A DNA stretch of 64,000 nt from Peteryoungia aggregata LMG 23059 (GCF_030814435.1 NZ_JAUSUW010000008.1:149345-213344), one strand, 5' to 3'. Counted from the first letter of the stretch, positions 15,892-24,719 are shown. The notes: generated by a model from the sequence alone, not told the origin. Made by a program: numbers and translations.

Positions 15892-18849
15892 TCACAGGTT
15901 CAGTTTCTTGTTGTCGGGGTCGTAGAAGACGGGGCTGACGACCTCGGCCAGCACTTCCGAGCCGCGCAAGCCGTCCCAGACGACGATTTTCTCGCCCAGC
16001 CGCTCGCGGCCGGATTTGAGGAAGGCAAGCCCGATCGTGTGGCCGAGCGTCGGCGAATGGCAGACGGAGGAGACCCAGCCCTGATCGTTGAGCGTCGACG
16101 GCTTGACGTTTTCCTTCAAGAGATGTGCGCCGGCAGCGAAACTCTTGTCATGCTCGACGGGCTTCAGGCCGACGAGCTGCGGACGATCGGCAGCGGTCAG
16201 GCCGAAACGGCTCGACAGACGCTTGCCGATGAAGTCGGGCTTCTGGGTCGAGAACAACTTGCCGAGGCCGACATCGTCTGGCGTCGTGCGCCCATCGATT
16301 TCGCTGTGTGTGATGAAGCCCTTCTCGATGCGCAGCACGTTGAGTGCCTCGACGCCGTAAGCGCAAATGCCATGCGGCTTGCCGGCCGCCATGATCGCAT
16401 CGGCGACCGCCTCGCCGTAGTTGGCGGGGACTGCCACTTCGAAGGCGAGTTCGCCGGAGAAGGAGATGCGGAAGAGCCGCGCCTTCAAGCCCCCCTTGAG
16501 CAGCACCTCGCGGGCCGAGAGGAAGGGGAAGGCCTCGTCGGAGATATCGTCCTCGACGATCTGTTCGAGGATGAGCCGCGCCTTGGGACCCGCGACCGAC
16601 ATCTGCGCCCACTGATCTGAGGAGGAGACGAAGCGCACGTCGAGATCCGGCCACAGAACCTGGGAGCAGAATTCCAGATGCGTCATCACCTCGCCGGCAT
16701 AAGCCGTGGTCGTGGTCATGAAGAAATGCTCGTCCGACAACCGGCTTGTCGTGCCATCGTCATAGATCATCCCGTCTTCGCGCAGCATCAGCCCGTAGCG
16801 CGCCTTGCCGACCGGCAGCTTGAGGAAGGCGTTGGAATAGACGCGATTCAAAAATTCCGCGGCATCCTTGCCAAAGATCTCGATCTTGCCGAGCGTGGAG
16901 ACATCGCAGATGCCGGCATTGGCGCGGATGTTCAACACTTCACGGTCCACGGCCTCACGCCAGGTCTTCTCGCCATCGCGCGGGAACCAGGAGGAGCGAT
17001 ACCAGAGGCCGGATTCAACGAAGACAGCGCCGTTTTTCTTCGCCCAGCCATGCAGCGGCGAGGTGCGCACGGGCCGCGAATGTTCACCCCGCGAGGTGCC
17101 CGCCATCGCCCCGAAGGAAACGGGTGTGTAGAAGGGCCGGAAGGTGGTGGTGCCGATTTCGGCAGGCGACACGCCGCGCATGCCGGCCATGATGCCGATC
17201 GTAGCTATATTGCCGAGCTTGCCCTGGTCGGTCGCCATGCCGCCGGTCGTGTAGCGCTTGGTGTGCTCGACATGCCCCATGGCCTCGCGCTGCGCAAGGC
17301 TCAGGTCCTTCACATGCACATCGTTCTGGAAGTCGACGAAGGCCTTGGATTTGGCGCCCGGCACATACCAGAGCGGCGCAAAGCTCGCGTCGAATTCACC
17401 CTCGACTTGCGGAATGTCGACCGTGCCGACGAGACGACCGAGATCGCCGATCGCCTCATGCGCCTTGTCTGCACCATCGCGCAGAACGGCGGCAAGCGAG
17501 GCATGACCGGCAGCGGAGCCAGCGATCCGCAACCCCTGCCCCACATCGGGTGCAAGGAAGGCCTGATGCTCTTCCGACCAGGTGGGCTTGGCGCCGCGCT
17601 GGCAGGCGAGATGCACGATCGGGCTATAGCCGCCGCTCATCGCCAGCGCATCGCAGGCGATCTCTTCCTGGTGGCCAACGCGTTCGGCAATCAGTCCCTT
17701 GATCCGGTAATAGCCCTTGGTGTCGACGACGGAGCCGCCACGGATGAGCCGCACGCCTGATGGAGCAACATCAGAGGAGTGTGTCCGCCCGTCGATGATA
17801 GCCGCAACGCCAACCCCGGCAGCGACCAGATCGGCCGCCGTGCGATAACCCGCACCGCCATTGGTGAAGATGGCGACGTTCTGGCCGGCACCCACGCCGT
17901 AGCGATTGAGATAGGTGCGCACGGCACCAGAGGTCATCACGCCCGGCTTGTCGTTTCCGCCGAAGACAAGCGGCCGCTCTTCCGCACCGGAAGCCAGGAT
18001 CGCCCGCTTGGCGACGATGCGCCAGACCCGCTCGACCGGTAGCTCACCGGACGGCTGGGCGACATGCTTCTGCACCTTTTCGACGGCACCGAAGACATTG
18101 TCGTCATACCAGCCGAACACCGTGGTGCGCGGCATCAGCGTGACGTTGGAAAGGCTCTTCAGCTCCTCAACGACGGAGGCAGCATAGTCGGCTGCCGGCA
18201 CGCCGCCGATGATGATGCGCTCGGAAAGCAGAGAACCACCAAGCCTGAACCCTTCATCCGCCAGGATCACGCGCAGCCCCGCCCGCGCCGCAGCCCGCGC
18301 TGCCATCAGGCCGGCCGGACCAGCGCCGATCACCAGCAGGTCGCAATGCGCCCAGGCCTTTTCGTAGCGATCGGGATCGGCCAGGAACGGCGTCTTGCCG
18401 AGGCCGGCGGCTTTCCGGATGATCGGCTCATAGAGCTTTTCCCAGAAGGCCTTCGGCCACATGAAGGTCTTGTAGTAGAAGCCAGCCGACAGGAACGGCG
18501 ACAACAGGCTGTTGACCGCGCCGATATCGTATTTCAGCGACGGCCAGCGGTTCTGGCTGTTTGCTTCGAGCCCCTGATAGAGCTCGGCAACGGTGGCGCG
18601 CGTGTTCGGCTCGGCCCGACCGTCCTTGCCGATTGTCACTAGCGCATTCGGCTCTGCCGAGCCCGCCGTCACGATGCCGCGCGGACGGTGATACTTGAAA
18701 GAGCGCCCGACGAGCAGCTGGTCATTGGCGATCAGCGCAGAGGCCAGCGTATCACCCTCGAAGCCCGTATAGGTCTGACCATCGAACGAGAAGGAAAGCG
18801 TGCGGGCGCGGTTGACGAGCCCGCCGGAGGACAGCCTGAAACCACTCAT
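15892..18849 (-). CDS. soxA: Sarcosine oxidase alpha subunit
   Basis: 985 aa from ATG 18849 (MSGFRLSSGGLVNRARTLSF), which overlaps the soxD stop (ATGA). Domains: N-terminal 2Fe-2S-ferredoxin-like fold lacking cluster cysteines (FDGQTYTGFEGDTLASALIA), pyridine-nucleotide/FAD Rossmann domain (LLVIGAGPAGLMAARAAARA), and a C-terminal GcvT/THF-binding domain (about residues 600-985). With SoxB it oxidises sarcosine to glycine and passes the one-carbon unit to tetrahydrofolate, releasing hydrogen peroxide. Confidence 0.95.
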   Translation of the reverse strand: MSGFRLSSGGLVNRARTLSFSFDGQTYTGFEGDTLASALIANDQLLVGRSFKYHRPRGIVTAGSAEPNALVTIGKDGRAEPNTRATVAELYQGLEANSQNRWPSLKYDIGAVNSLLSPFLSAGFYYKTFMWPKAFWEKLYEPIIRKAAGLGKTPFLADPDRYEKAWAHCDLLVIGAGPAGLMAARAAARAGLRVILADEGFRLGGSLLSERIIIGGVPAADYAASVVEELKSLSNVTLMPRTTVFGWYDDNVFGAVEKVQKHVAQPSGELPVERVWRIVAKRAILASGAEERPLVFGGNDKPGVMTSGAVRTYLNRYGVGAGQNVAIFTNGGAGYRTAADLVAAGVGVAAIIDGRTHSSDVAPSGVRLIRGGSVVDTKGYYRIKGLIAERVGHQEEIACDALAMSGGYSPIVHLACQRGAKPTWSEEHQAFLAPDVGQGLRIAGSAAGHASLAAVLRDGADKAHEAIGDLGRLVGTVDIPQVEGEFDASFAPLWYVPGAKSKAFVDFQNDVHVKDLSLAQREAMGHVEHTKRYTTGGMATDQGKLGNIATIGIMAGMRGVSPAEIGTTTFRPFYTPVSFGAMAGTSRGEHSRPVRTSPLHGWAKKNGAVFVESGLWYRSSWFPRDGEKTWREAVDREVLNIRANAGICDVSTLGKIEIFGKDAAEFLNRVYSNAFLKLPVGKARYGLMLREDGMIYDDGTTSRLSDEHFFMTTTTAYAGEVMTHLEFCSQVLWPDLDVRFVSSSDQWAQMSVAGPKARLILEQIVEDDISDEAFPFLSAREVLLKGGLKARLFRISFSGELAFEVAVPANYGEAVADAIMAAGKPHGICAYGVEALNVLRIEKGFITHSEIDGRTTPDDVGLGKLFSTQKPDFIGKRLSSRFGLTAADRPQLVGLKPVEHDKSFAAGAHLLKENVKPSTLNDQGWVSSVCHSPTLGHTIGLAFLKSGRERLGEKIVVWDGLRGSEVLAEVVSPVFYDPDNKKLNL

Positions 18850-19127
18850 CGTGCGGCCTCCTTCGCGTAATCGCTTGCATCGGTCACGCTGTAGACCTCG
18901 TGACTCCCAGCATTGTCGCGCTCGACGACCAGCCAGCGGCGGCAGCCGGCCGAATGGTGCCAATGTTCGATGATCCGACCCTTCGGATTGTCCCGGATGA
19001 AGACATAACGATACCAGGCATCGTCGGGCGCGCCGGGCGCCGGACGGACCGGGCTCGCGTCACCGCGAATGCTGAACTCTTCCTTGGGACGGACGCCGCA
19101 ATGCGGACAGGTAATCAGGCTGGCCAT
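18846..19127 (-). CDS. soxD: Sarcosine oxidase delta subunit
   Basis: 93 aa. The zinc-binding signature is visible: CPHCG at residues 7-11 and HWHHSAGCRRW around residues 55-65. Typical SoxD length. Its stop overlaps the soxA start by 4 bp and it follows soxB by 9 bp, so all sox subunits are tightly coupled. Confidence 0.95.
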   Translation of the reverse strand: MASLITCPHCGVRPKEEFSIRGDASPVRPAPGAPDDAWYRYVFIRDNPKGRIIEHWHHSAGCRRWLVVERDNAGSHEVYSVTDASDYAKEAAR

Positions 19128-19136
19128 GGCGATGTC

Positions 19137-20390
19137 TCAATGCAGGTTCGGTTGTGGACCCTTGCCGCCTTCGTCGACGGCAAAACCGCGCTCGAAGCGG
19201 TCGAGGCGCAGAAGGCGGGCCACGGGATGGGGTTCGTTCTTGGCGATCAGATGGGCAAAGCAGAAGCCGGACGCCGGCGTCGCCTTGAAGCCGCCGTAAC
19301 ACCAGCCGCAATTCAGGTAGAGATTGTCGATCGGCGTGCGGTCGATGATCGGCGAACCGTCCATCGACATGTCCATGGCGCCACCCCAGGACCGCAGCAC
19401 GCGAACCCGAGACAGACCGGGGATCAGCGACACGCCCTCCTCGATCGTATGCTCGACGGTCGCGAGATTGCCGCGCTGGGCGTAGGAAGAATAGTAGTCG
19501 ATGTCGGCGCCGAAGACCAAGCCGCCCTTGTCGGACTGCGAGATATAGAAGTGTCCGGCACCATAGGTGATGACGTTGTCGATCACGGGCTTGATGCCTT
19601 CGGAAACGAAAGCCTGCAGCACATGCGTCTCGATCGGAAGGTCCAGCCCCGCCATCTTGCCGGTGACCGAGGTGTGGCCGGCGGTCGCCAGCGCCAGCTT
19701 GTTGCAGCCGATGAAGCCCTTGGTCGTTTCGACGCCGGTAACCTGGCCGACCTCGTCGCGGCGGATACCGGTCACTTCGCAATGCTGGATGAGATCCACG
19801 CCACGCTCGTCCGCACCGCGCCCGTAACCCCAGGCAACCGCATCATGACGGGCAGTGCCGCCGCGCTTTTGCAGCAATCCGCCCAGGATCGGGAAGCGCG
19901 CATGGTCGAAATTGAGATAGGGCATCATCTGGCGTACCTGCTCGCGGTCGAGCAGTTCGGCCTTCACACCATGCATCATCATGGCATTGCCGCGCCGCGC
20001 ATAGGCGTCGCGCTGGCCGTCGGTATGGAAGAGATTGACGATGCCGCGCTGCGAGACCATGGCATTGTAGTTGAAGTCCTGTTCCAGGCCTTCCCACAGC
20101 TTCATCGACAGTTCGTAGAAGGGCTCGTTGCCTTCCAGCATGTAGTTCGAGCGGATGATCGTGGTGTTTCGCCCGACATTGCCGCCGCCGAGATAGCCCT
20201 TCTCGATCACGGCGACATTGGTGATGCCGAATTCCTTGGCGAGATAATAGGCCGTCGAAAGGCCATGCCCGCCGCCACCGACGATGATGACGTCGTAATG
20301 CGGTTTCGGCTGCGGCTCGCGCCACATCGGCGCCCAGTTCCGGTTGCCGGAAAGCGCCTGGCGGAAGATCGAAAGGGCGGAATAACGCAT
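19137..20390 (-). CDS. soxB: Sarcosine oxidase beta subunit
   Basis: 417 aa. DAO-family FAD-binding motif YDVIIVGGGGHGLSTAYYLA, then VIEKGYLGGGNVGRNTTIIR, the hallmark of SoxB. It carries the covalently bound FMN and non-covalent FAD active site of the heterotetramer. First gene of the soxBDAG operon; its promoter should lie in 20391-20612, shared with divergent cysQ. Confidence 0.95.
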   Translation of the reverse strand: MRYSALSIFRQALSGNRNWAPMWREPQPKPHYDVIIVGGGGHGLSTAYYLAKEFGITNVAVIEKGYLGGGNVGRNTTIIRSNYMLEGNEPFYELSMKLWEGLEQDFNYNAMVSQRGIVNLFHTDGQRDAYARRGNAMMMHGVKAELLDREQVRQMMPYLNFDHARFPILGGLLQKRGGTARHDAVAWGYGRGADERGVDLIQHCEVTGIRRDEVGQVTGVETTKGFIGCNKLALATAGHTSVTGKMAGLDLPIETHVLQAFVSEGIKPVIDNVITYGAGHFYISQSDKGGLVFGADIDYYSSYAQRGNLATVEHTIEEGVSLIPGLSRVRVLRSWGGAMDMSMDGSPIIDRTPIDNLYLNCGWCYGGFKATPASGFCFAHLIAKNEPHPVARLLRLDRFERGFAVDEGGKGPQPNLH

Positions 20391-20612
20391 CGAACAACCT
20401 CTGCAAATGTCGCGTCACATTCGCATAGGCGTCACAAAGAGCAAGCGCGATCAGGACAAAAACTGTGCTGTTTGAGACATGCGATCCCGGTTTGGACGCA
20501 GTGCAGCACGAAAGTCGCAGATACGCGCATCACGCCGTGGCATGCCGCACTTCCCATTCGCCGTCACCACCGTTAAACCGGATGAAGAAACGCTTCGCGG
20601 AGCCATGGCCAG

Positions 20613-21416
20613 GTGCATCAGACCGCCGATATGCTGGAACTGTTCGAGCAGGCCGCTCTCGCTGCGGGCCGCGTGATACTCGACATCTACCGCGCAGGCC
20701 ATGACGTGCGCCTGAAGAGCGACGCATCACCGGTCACTCAGGCTGACGAGGCAGCCGAACGGCTGATTCTCGAGGCCCTGGCCCGCGCCCTACCGGATAT
20801 CCCTGTTGTCGCCGAAGAGGAAGTGGCCGCCGGACGCATCCCCGACATCACCGGCGGACGCTTCATTCTTGTGGATCCACTCGACGGCACCCGCGAATTC
20901 ATCGGCGGCTATGACGATTTCACCGTCAACATCGCCCTGATCGAGAAGGGCGCTCCCGTGCTTGGGGTGGTCCATGCCCCGGCTCTGGGAACGATGTATG
21001 TCGGCGGCAGCGACAGGGCGGAAAGGCTTGAAGTCGACGCTGCGGACCGCGTCGCCGCGCGCCAGCCGATCGCTGTGCGCTCGAAGCACGCCACACCCTC
21101 GGCGCTTGTCTCACGTTCGCACAACTGCGACGCCACAGATGCCTATATGCGCAAAGCCGAAATCATGGAGCGCAAAGCTGTCGGCTCCTCGCTGAAATTC
21201 TGCCTGATTGCAGAAGGCGAAGCCGACATCTATCCCCGGTTCGGCCCCACCATGGAATGGGACACAGCTGCCGGCGATGCCGTCCTGCGCGCTGCAGGCG
21301 GCATGGTGACCACCGAAGACGGCGCCCCCCTCACCTATGGCAAGCGCCTGCCAGGCCTGCGCGCGTTCGAAAACCCGCCCTTTCTCGCCTCGGGTGGCCC
21401 GCCCGAGCGGGGATGA
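20613..21416 (+). CDS. cysQ: 3'(2'),5'-bisphosphate nucleotidase CysQ
   Basis: 267 aa from GTG 20613, which has GGAG about 11 nt upstream; an ATG at 20631 (MLELFEQAALAAG) is the alternative. Inositol-monophosphatase-superfamily metal motifs are present: VAEEE, VDPLDGTREFIGG and WDTAAGDAVLRAAGG. CysQ removes the 3'-phosphate of PAP/PAPS, recycling the by-product of sulfate assimilation. Divergent from soxB. Confidence 0.9.
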   Translation: MHQTADMLELFEQAALAAGRVILDIYRAGHDVRLKSDASPVTQADEAAERLILEALARALPDIPVVAEEEVAAGRIPDITGGRFILVDPLDGTREFIGGYDDFTVNIALIEKGAPVLGVVHAPALGTMYVGGSDRAERLEVDAADRVAARQPIAVRSKHATPSALVSRSHNCDATDAYMRKAEIMERKAVGSSLKFCLIAEGEADIYPRFGPTMEWDTAAGDAVLRAAGGMVTTEDGAPLTYGKRLPGLRAFENPPFLASGGPPERG

Positions 21417-21546
21417 CAGCAGGAAAAAAACAAGCCCATTCAACGGGGTCATGTGTTTTTCATCCCCCACCTCCGGCACGGCCTCACACTTGTTCCTTCA
21501 ACCCGCAGGGCTGCATCCGGCAGCCCGCAGCCAGAAGGAACGGACC

Positions 21547-22572
21547 ATGCCCGACACGACCCAAAATCTCGCCCTCCCCTTTATCCTCCCGGCTCAGGCG
21601 CAGAAACACGTAACCCACAACGAGGCGCTCCAGCGGCTCGATTCCCTGGTGCAGATGGTCGTTGCGACGAGTGCCACGAGCCCGCCGGCGAACCCCGTAG
21701 CGGGCGAGATCCACTGGATCACCCCGCCCGCAACAGCGCTCTGGGCAGACCATGCCGATACGCTCGCCCTCTTTCAGGACGGCGTCTGGGTGTTCATCAC
21801 GCCGCGCGAAGGCTGGACTGCCGTCTTTCTCGATGAGGGAAGGCTGAAGCTCTTCGATGGCACCGACTGGATCGTCCCGCCCTTGCCCGCAGACGCCCGG
21901 TTCGACCGGCTCGGCATCGCCGCCACCGCCGACGGCGACAACCGGCTCTCGCTTGCGTCACCCGCAAGCCTCTTCAACCATGCGGGCGGCGGCCACCGGC
22001 TGACTGTGAACAAGGCTGCAACGTCAGAGACGGCGAGCCTGATCTTCCAGTCCAACTGGCAGGGCCGTGCGGAAATGGGGCTCGCCGGGGAAGATCGTTT
22101 CTCCCTAAAGGTCAACGGCGACACGACCGGCTGGCGCCAGGCCGTGAGCGTGACGCCGGAAGGTTATGTACGCCACGACCAGCGACCGCTCGCCCGCGCC
22201 GCTCTGGCCCCGGCCACCCTCACCCCGGTCAATGGCAGCTTCACTGGCTTTGATCTTCTGCATCTGTCGGGTGGCGATGTGACCCTGGGAGCCCCCCTGC
22301 CCTCCGGCAACGGCCGTCCTCTGGTGGTATCGGCCTCGGGCCATTACCTGCTGTCACTCACGGTCTGCGCCATCAGCACCGCCAGCCACGCCGTTTATGT
22401 CAGCCGCAATGGCGCTTCAGACATCGCAAGCCATGTCGGTGGAGCCGGCACATCCAGCACCTCCGCTCTGGTCTGGCTCGACGCCGGCGACACGCTGACG
22501 CTACGCCATCAGGGCACGAGCCAGTTGGAATTCGGCTTCGGCAAGACAGAAATCAGCCTCGCCCTTCTATGA
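21547..22572 (+). CDS. DUF2793 domain protein
   Basis: 341 aa from ATG 21547 with AAGGA upstream. The N-terminal part (FILPAQAQKHVTHNEALQRL, ITPPATALWADHADTLALFQ) is the DUF2793 domain, frequently found in phage- or GTA-related proteins of alphaproteobacteria. The C-terminal ~120 residues (VNGSFTGFDLLHLSGGDVTL, SASGHYLLSLTVCAIS, SALVWLDAGDTLTLRHQG) look like a C1q/TNF-type jelly-roll, a fold used in fibre tips. No other phage genes are nearby. Role unknown; surface binding is inference. Confidence 0.75.
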   Translation: MPDTTQNLALPFILPAQAQKHVTHNEALQRLDSLVQMVVATSATSPPANPVAGEIHWITPPATALWADHADTLALFQDGVWVFITPREGWTAVFLDEGRLKLFDGTDWIVPPLPADARFDRLGIAATADGDNRLSLASPASLFNHAGGGHRLTVNKAATSETASLIFQSNWQGRAEMGLAGEDRFSLKVNGDTTGWRQAVSVTPEGYVRHDQRPLARAALAPATLTPVNGSFTGFDLLHLSGGDVTLGAPLPSGNGRPLVVSASGHYLLSLTVCAISTASHAVYVSRNGASDIASHVGGAGTSSTSALVWLDAGDTLTLRHQGTSQLEFGFGKTEISLALL

Positions 22573-22590
22573 TCTGATGCAGACATGACA

Positions 22591-22620
22591 AGGGCGCCGC
22601 AACGACGGCGGCGCCCTCTT
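22591..22620. terminator. Terminator between the DUF2793 gene and the LuxR regulator
   Basis: GGGCGCCGC (22592-22600) pairs perfectly with GCGGCGCCC (22608-22616), followed by TCTT. It lies between convergent genes and probably serves the plus-strand DUF2793 gene. Confidence 0.7.
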
Positions 22621-22644
22621 CGGATGGGTCAGGTGGTCTTTCGA

Positions 22645-23385
22645 TTAGAGCAACCGATAGCGACAGGCGCGGGCAACAGCCTGCATGCGGTTGACAGCTT
22701 CCAGCTTTCGCATGGCGCTCTTCAGGTAACTGACGACCGTATGGCTGGAGATTTCAAGAATGATGGCGATCTCGTCGCTGCTCTTGCCGGCGGCCGACCA
22801 GCGAAGACACTCCACCTCCCGCGCAGAAAGCTTCTCCTTCGGCCCGAGCCGCGGCACCAGCGCCTCGACGCCGGCATCAAGCAATTCCATCGCACTCAAT
22901 TGCAGCATCGCAATTTCCTGGCGCTCAGGGGCCGTGTCGCGCCCTGAAAACACAAGTACATACTGCGTCTGGTTCCGGTCGTTGAGGCTGAAAACCAGCG
23001 ATGCCGCGACATCGAACTGCTGGAAGATCGGCGCAAGTTGCAAACGCACTTCCGACCCGGCAGTCCCGAGGAATGGATTGTCACGCGTAAACAGCGGCAG
23101 GATAGACTGCTTCAGCCGGGCAACGAGCTGGCTGCCGGCATAGACTTCGGCTGCCTCATAGGCGAGCCGCAACTCGTCGGGCCAGGTGCAGGCGATCAGA
23201 TTCGACGAGAATTCTGGGCTGTCCGCTTTGGGAAAGCGGGCCAGAAGACAGTGTCGGAACCCAAAGCTGCGCCCGAGATCGAAGAGGTCACGACCCCACG
23301 GCCCCGCGGCGAGCGCTTCGCTCTGAAAAACGGCATCACCGTCACCAAGACCGTGACCACGCGTCACATCAGTTGGCCTGAACAT
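22645..23385 (-). CDS. LuxR-family transcriptional regulator with autoinducer-binding-like domain (solo)
   Basis: 246 aa from ATG 23385 with an excellent AAAGGAG. The N-terminal ~165 residues have the autoinducer-binding-type pattern (FGFRHCLLARFP, TWPDELRLAYEAAEVYAGSQ, NPFLG); the C-terminal LuxR HTH is clear (LSAREVECLRWSAAGKSSDE, SSHTVVSYLKSAMRKLEAVN). No LuxI synthase gene is present in the window, so it is a solo or responds to another ligand. Relatives in Rhizobiaceae control motility and EPS. Palindromes at 23401 and 23447 may be its operators. Confidence 0.85.
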   Translation of the reverse strand: MFRPTDVTRGHGLGDGDAVFQSEALAAGPWGRDLFDLGRSFGFRHCLLARFPKADSPEFSSNLIACTWPDELRLAYEAAEVYAGSQLVARLKQSILPLFTRDNPFLGTAGSEVRLQLAPIFQQFDVAASLVFSLNDRNQTQYVLVFSGRDTAPERQEIAMLQLSAMELLDAGVEALVPRLGPKEKLSAREVECLRWSAAGKSSDEIAIILEISSHTVVSYLKSAMRKLEAVNRMQAVARACRYRLL

Positions 23386-23400
23386 AAAACTCCTTTCGAC

Positions 23401-23414
23401 CGGACATTTGTCCG
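23401..23414. promoter_or_regulatory. 14-bp perfect palindrome upstream of the LuxR regulator
   Basis: CGGACATTTGTCCG, 16 bp before the start codon of the LuxR-type gene. Its position over the 5' leader suits an autoregulatory operator; a binding partner is inferred only. Confidence 0.45.
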
Positions 23415-23446
23415 ATCGGGATCTGAATGTCTGTGAACATTGAATC

Positions 23447-23461
23447 GTTCCATGGTGGAAC
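23447..23461. promoter_or_regulatory. 15-bp palindrome upstream of the LuxR regulator
   Basis: GTTCCATGGTGGAAC, perfect 6-bp arms around TGG, 62 bp upstream of the LuxR start. It could be a second operator, or a binding site for a dimeric regulator at the promoter. Confidence 0.4.
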
Positions 23462-23708
23462 GGGTATCAGCTGGGCCTGTCGCCGATCTTGCGGCTCTAA
23501 AGAGAACCGGGTTGCACGACATTTCCACATCCGGACGAGGAAACAACCCCGGCCCGGGCATGCATTTGCGCCCAGATGCCACAGTTCTCAGGGCCGCACC
23601 AGTCACGGACCTCGCATAACTCCTATGCAAATGCCGCAAGTTTACTCAAGTTGCATCAAAAATAGCGAATCCCGGAGCGGCTGCGTCGCGAAAATTATTA
23701 TCAAATGC

Positions 23709-23734
23709 TTACAATGGGCTTAGGCAAATTTTAA
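23709..23734. promoter_or_regulatory. Candidate CtrA box array upstream of sciP
   Basis: TTAC (23709), TTAG (23720) and TTAA (23731) are spaced exactly 11 bp apart. The last two form TTAG-N7-TTAA, a 7-of-8 match to the CtrA consensus TTAA-N7-TTAA, 53 bp before the sciP ATG. Confidence 0.55.
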
Positions 23735-23787
23735 AGCATCGGTCCTAGTATGCGGGTGTGTGGTCTTGAGTTTGTATAGAGAGTCCA

Positions 23788-24063
23788 ATGACCGAAATGA
23801 TCCGCCCACGAGTGAAATATGTCATCGGCCCCGATGGCAGCCCCCTGACGATTGCCGATCTTCCGCCGGCCAATACGCGCCGCTGGGTGATCCGCCGCAA
23901 GGCTGAGGTTGTCGCAGCTGTGCGTGGTGGCCTGTTGAGCCTGGAAGAAGCCTGCGAACGTTATACACTGACCGTCGAGGAATTCCTGTCCTGGCAGTCG
24001 TCCATCAATGACCACGGCCTGCCGGGCCTGCGTACCACCCGCATCCAGCAGTATCGCCATTAG
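23788..24063 (+). CDS. sciP: SciP, CtrA inhibitory protein (DUF1153)
   Basis: 91 aa, the exact SciP size. The DUF1153 sequence is highly conserved: RVKYVIGPDGSPLTIADLPP, WVIRRKAEVVAAVRGGLLSL, EEACERYTLTVEEFLSWQ, GLPGLRTTRIQQYR. It is a Trp-repressor-like HTH protein which, in Caulobacter, binds CtrA and represses CtrA-activated genes, including flagellar genes. Being near ctrA and fliJ fits this. A candidate CtrA box precedes it, consistent with feedback. Confidence 0.95.
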   Translation: MTEMIRPRVKYVIGPDGSPLTIADLPPANTRRWVIRRKAEVVAAVRGGLLSLEEACERYTLTVEEFLSWQSSINDHGLPGLRTTRIQQYRH

Positions 24064-24071
24064 TTCCTTTG

Positions 24072-24102
24072 GTGCCGGCTGCCCGGCACGATAAGCCTTT
24101 TT
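24072..24102 (+). terminator. sciP terminator
   Basis: GTGCCGG (24072-24078) and CCGGCAC (24083-24089) form a perfect stem with a 4-nt loop, followed by GATAAGCC and a T-run, 8 nt after the sciP stop. Confidence 0.7.
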
Positions 24103-24145
24103 GTAAAAGACCCATCCTGAACCGGCACGGCCCAGCCTGCCGGTT

Positions 24146-24610
24146 TCATGCATTCTGGGGGCGGGACGTCCTGCCGAGGGCACGCAAGGCGACAACGCCG
24201 AGGCTGGATCCCGCATAAAACCAGAGGCCCGGTTGCGTGAACGCCTGCGCCAGGCCACTCGTCTTTGTCGCGAAGATCACGATGGCGACCAGAAGCACGT
24301 CCATCATCGACCACTTCGACAGGACAGGCACCAGGCGATCAAGAAAACCCGTCTGCGCAACACCATCTCCTGCCACCTGCTCGGCGGCAACGAGCACAAG
24401 CTTGGCGAGCGGAAAGGCGATGGAGACGGTTGCGACAAGCACAGCAAGTGCCCCATCCCCGCCAGTCCACAGCGACAGGATCACCTCGAGCAGCGAGGCA
24501 TCGGTTGAGAAGACGTAGAAGCTCTCGAAGCGCATGAGGGGCAGCGTTACGCCGAGCGCGAAGGATGCAGACGCGCAAGTGAGGAGGAACGCCTTCAACC
24601 AGACCAGCAA
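24146..24610 (-). CDS. Paraquat-inducible protein A (PqiA)-like membrane protein
   Basis: About 154 aa if the TTG at 24610 is used (MLVWLKAFLLTCASASFALG), preceded by AGGGGA at 6-nt spacing; the frame extends further upstream but overlaps the divergent GNAT gene. Four membrane helices and typical PqiA-domain motifs: GVTLPLMRFESFYVF, LLEVILSLW, SIAFPLAKLVLVAA, LSKWSMMDVLLVAIVIF, TQPGLWFYAGSSL. Single-domain relatives are of unknown function; PqiA itself belongs to an MCE-type lipid transport system. The start is uncertain. Confidence 0.75.
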   Translation of the reverse strand: MLVWLKAFLLTCASASFALGVTLPLMRFESFYVFSTDASLLEVILSLWTGGDGALAVLVATVSIAFPLAKLVLVAAEQVAGDGVAQTGFLDRLVPVLSKWSMMDVLLVAIVIFATKTSGLAQAFTQPGLWFYAGSSLGVVALRALGRTSRPQNA

Positions 24611-24719
24611 CGAGGTTCCCCTTGCAGTTTCGAACGGTGCGTGTCCGGGCAGCGCCGTTGCCGGTTCGCAGAAGCAGATGTTAATCAGAAGCACCGAAAC
24701 ACGGCAACAGGAGGCGGCG

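Larger units (their letters stand above)
23386..23787. promoter_or_regulatory. Divergent regulatory region between the LuxR regulator and sciP
   Basis: A 402-bp non-coding region. Left part: two perfect palindromes (23401-23414, 23447-23461). Right part: AT-rich sequence with 11-bp-spaced TTAC/TTAG/TTAA blocks (23709-23734), a TATAGA hexamer at 23775-23780, and GANTC sites near 23665 and at 23781-23785, the latter just before the sciP ATG. Confidence 0.5.

Noticed and set aside
18900..20576. 558-aa plus-strand frame across soxD and soxB
   Set aside because: Antisense shadow of the sox operon.
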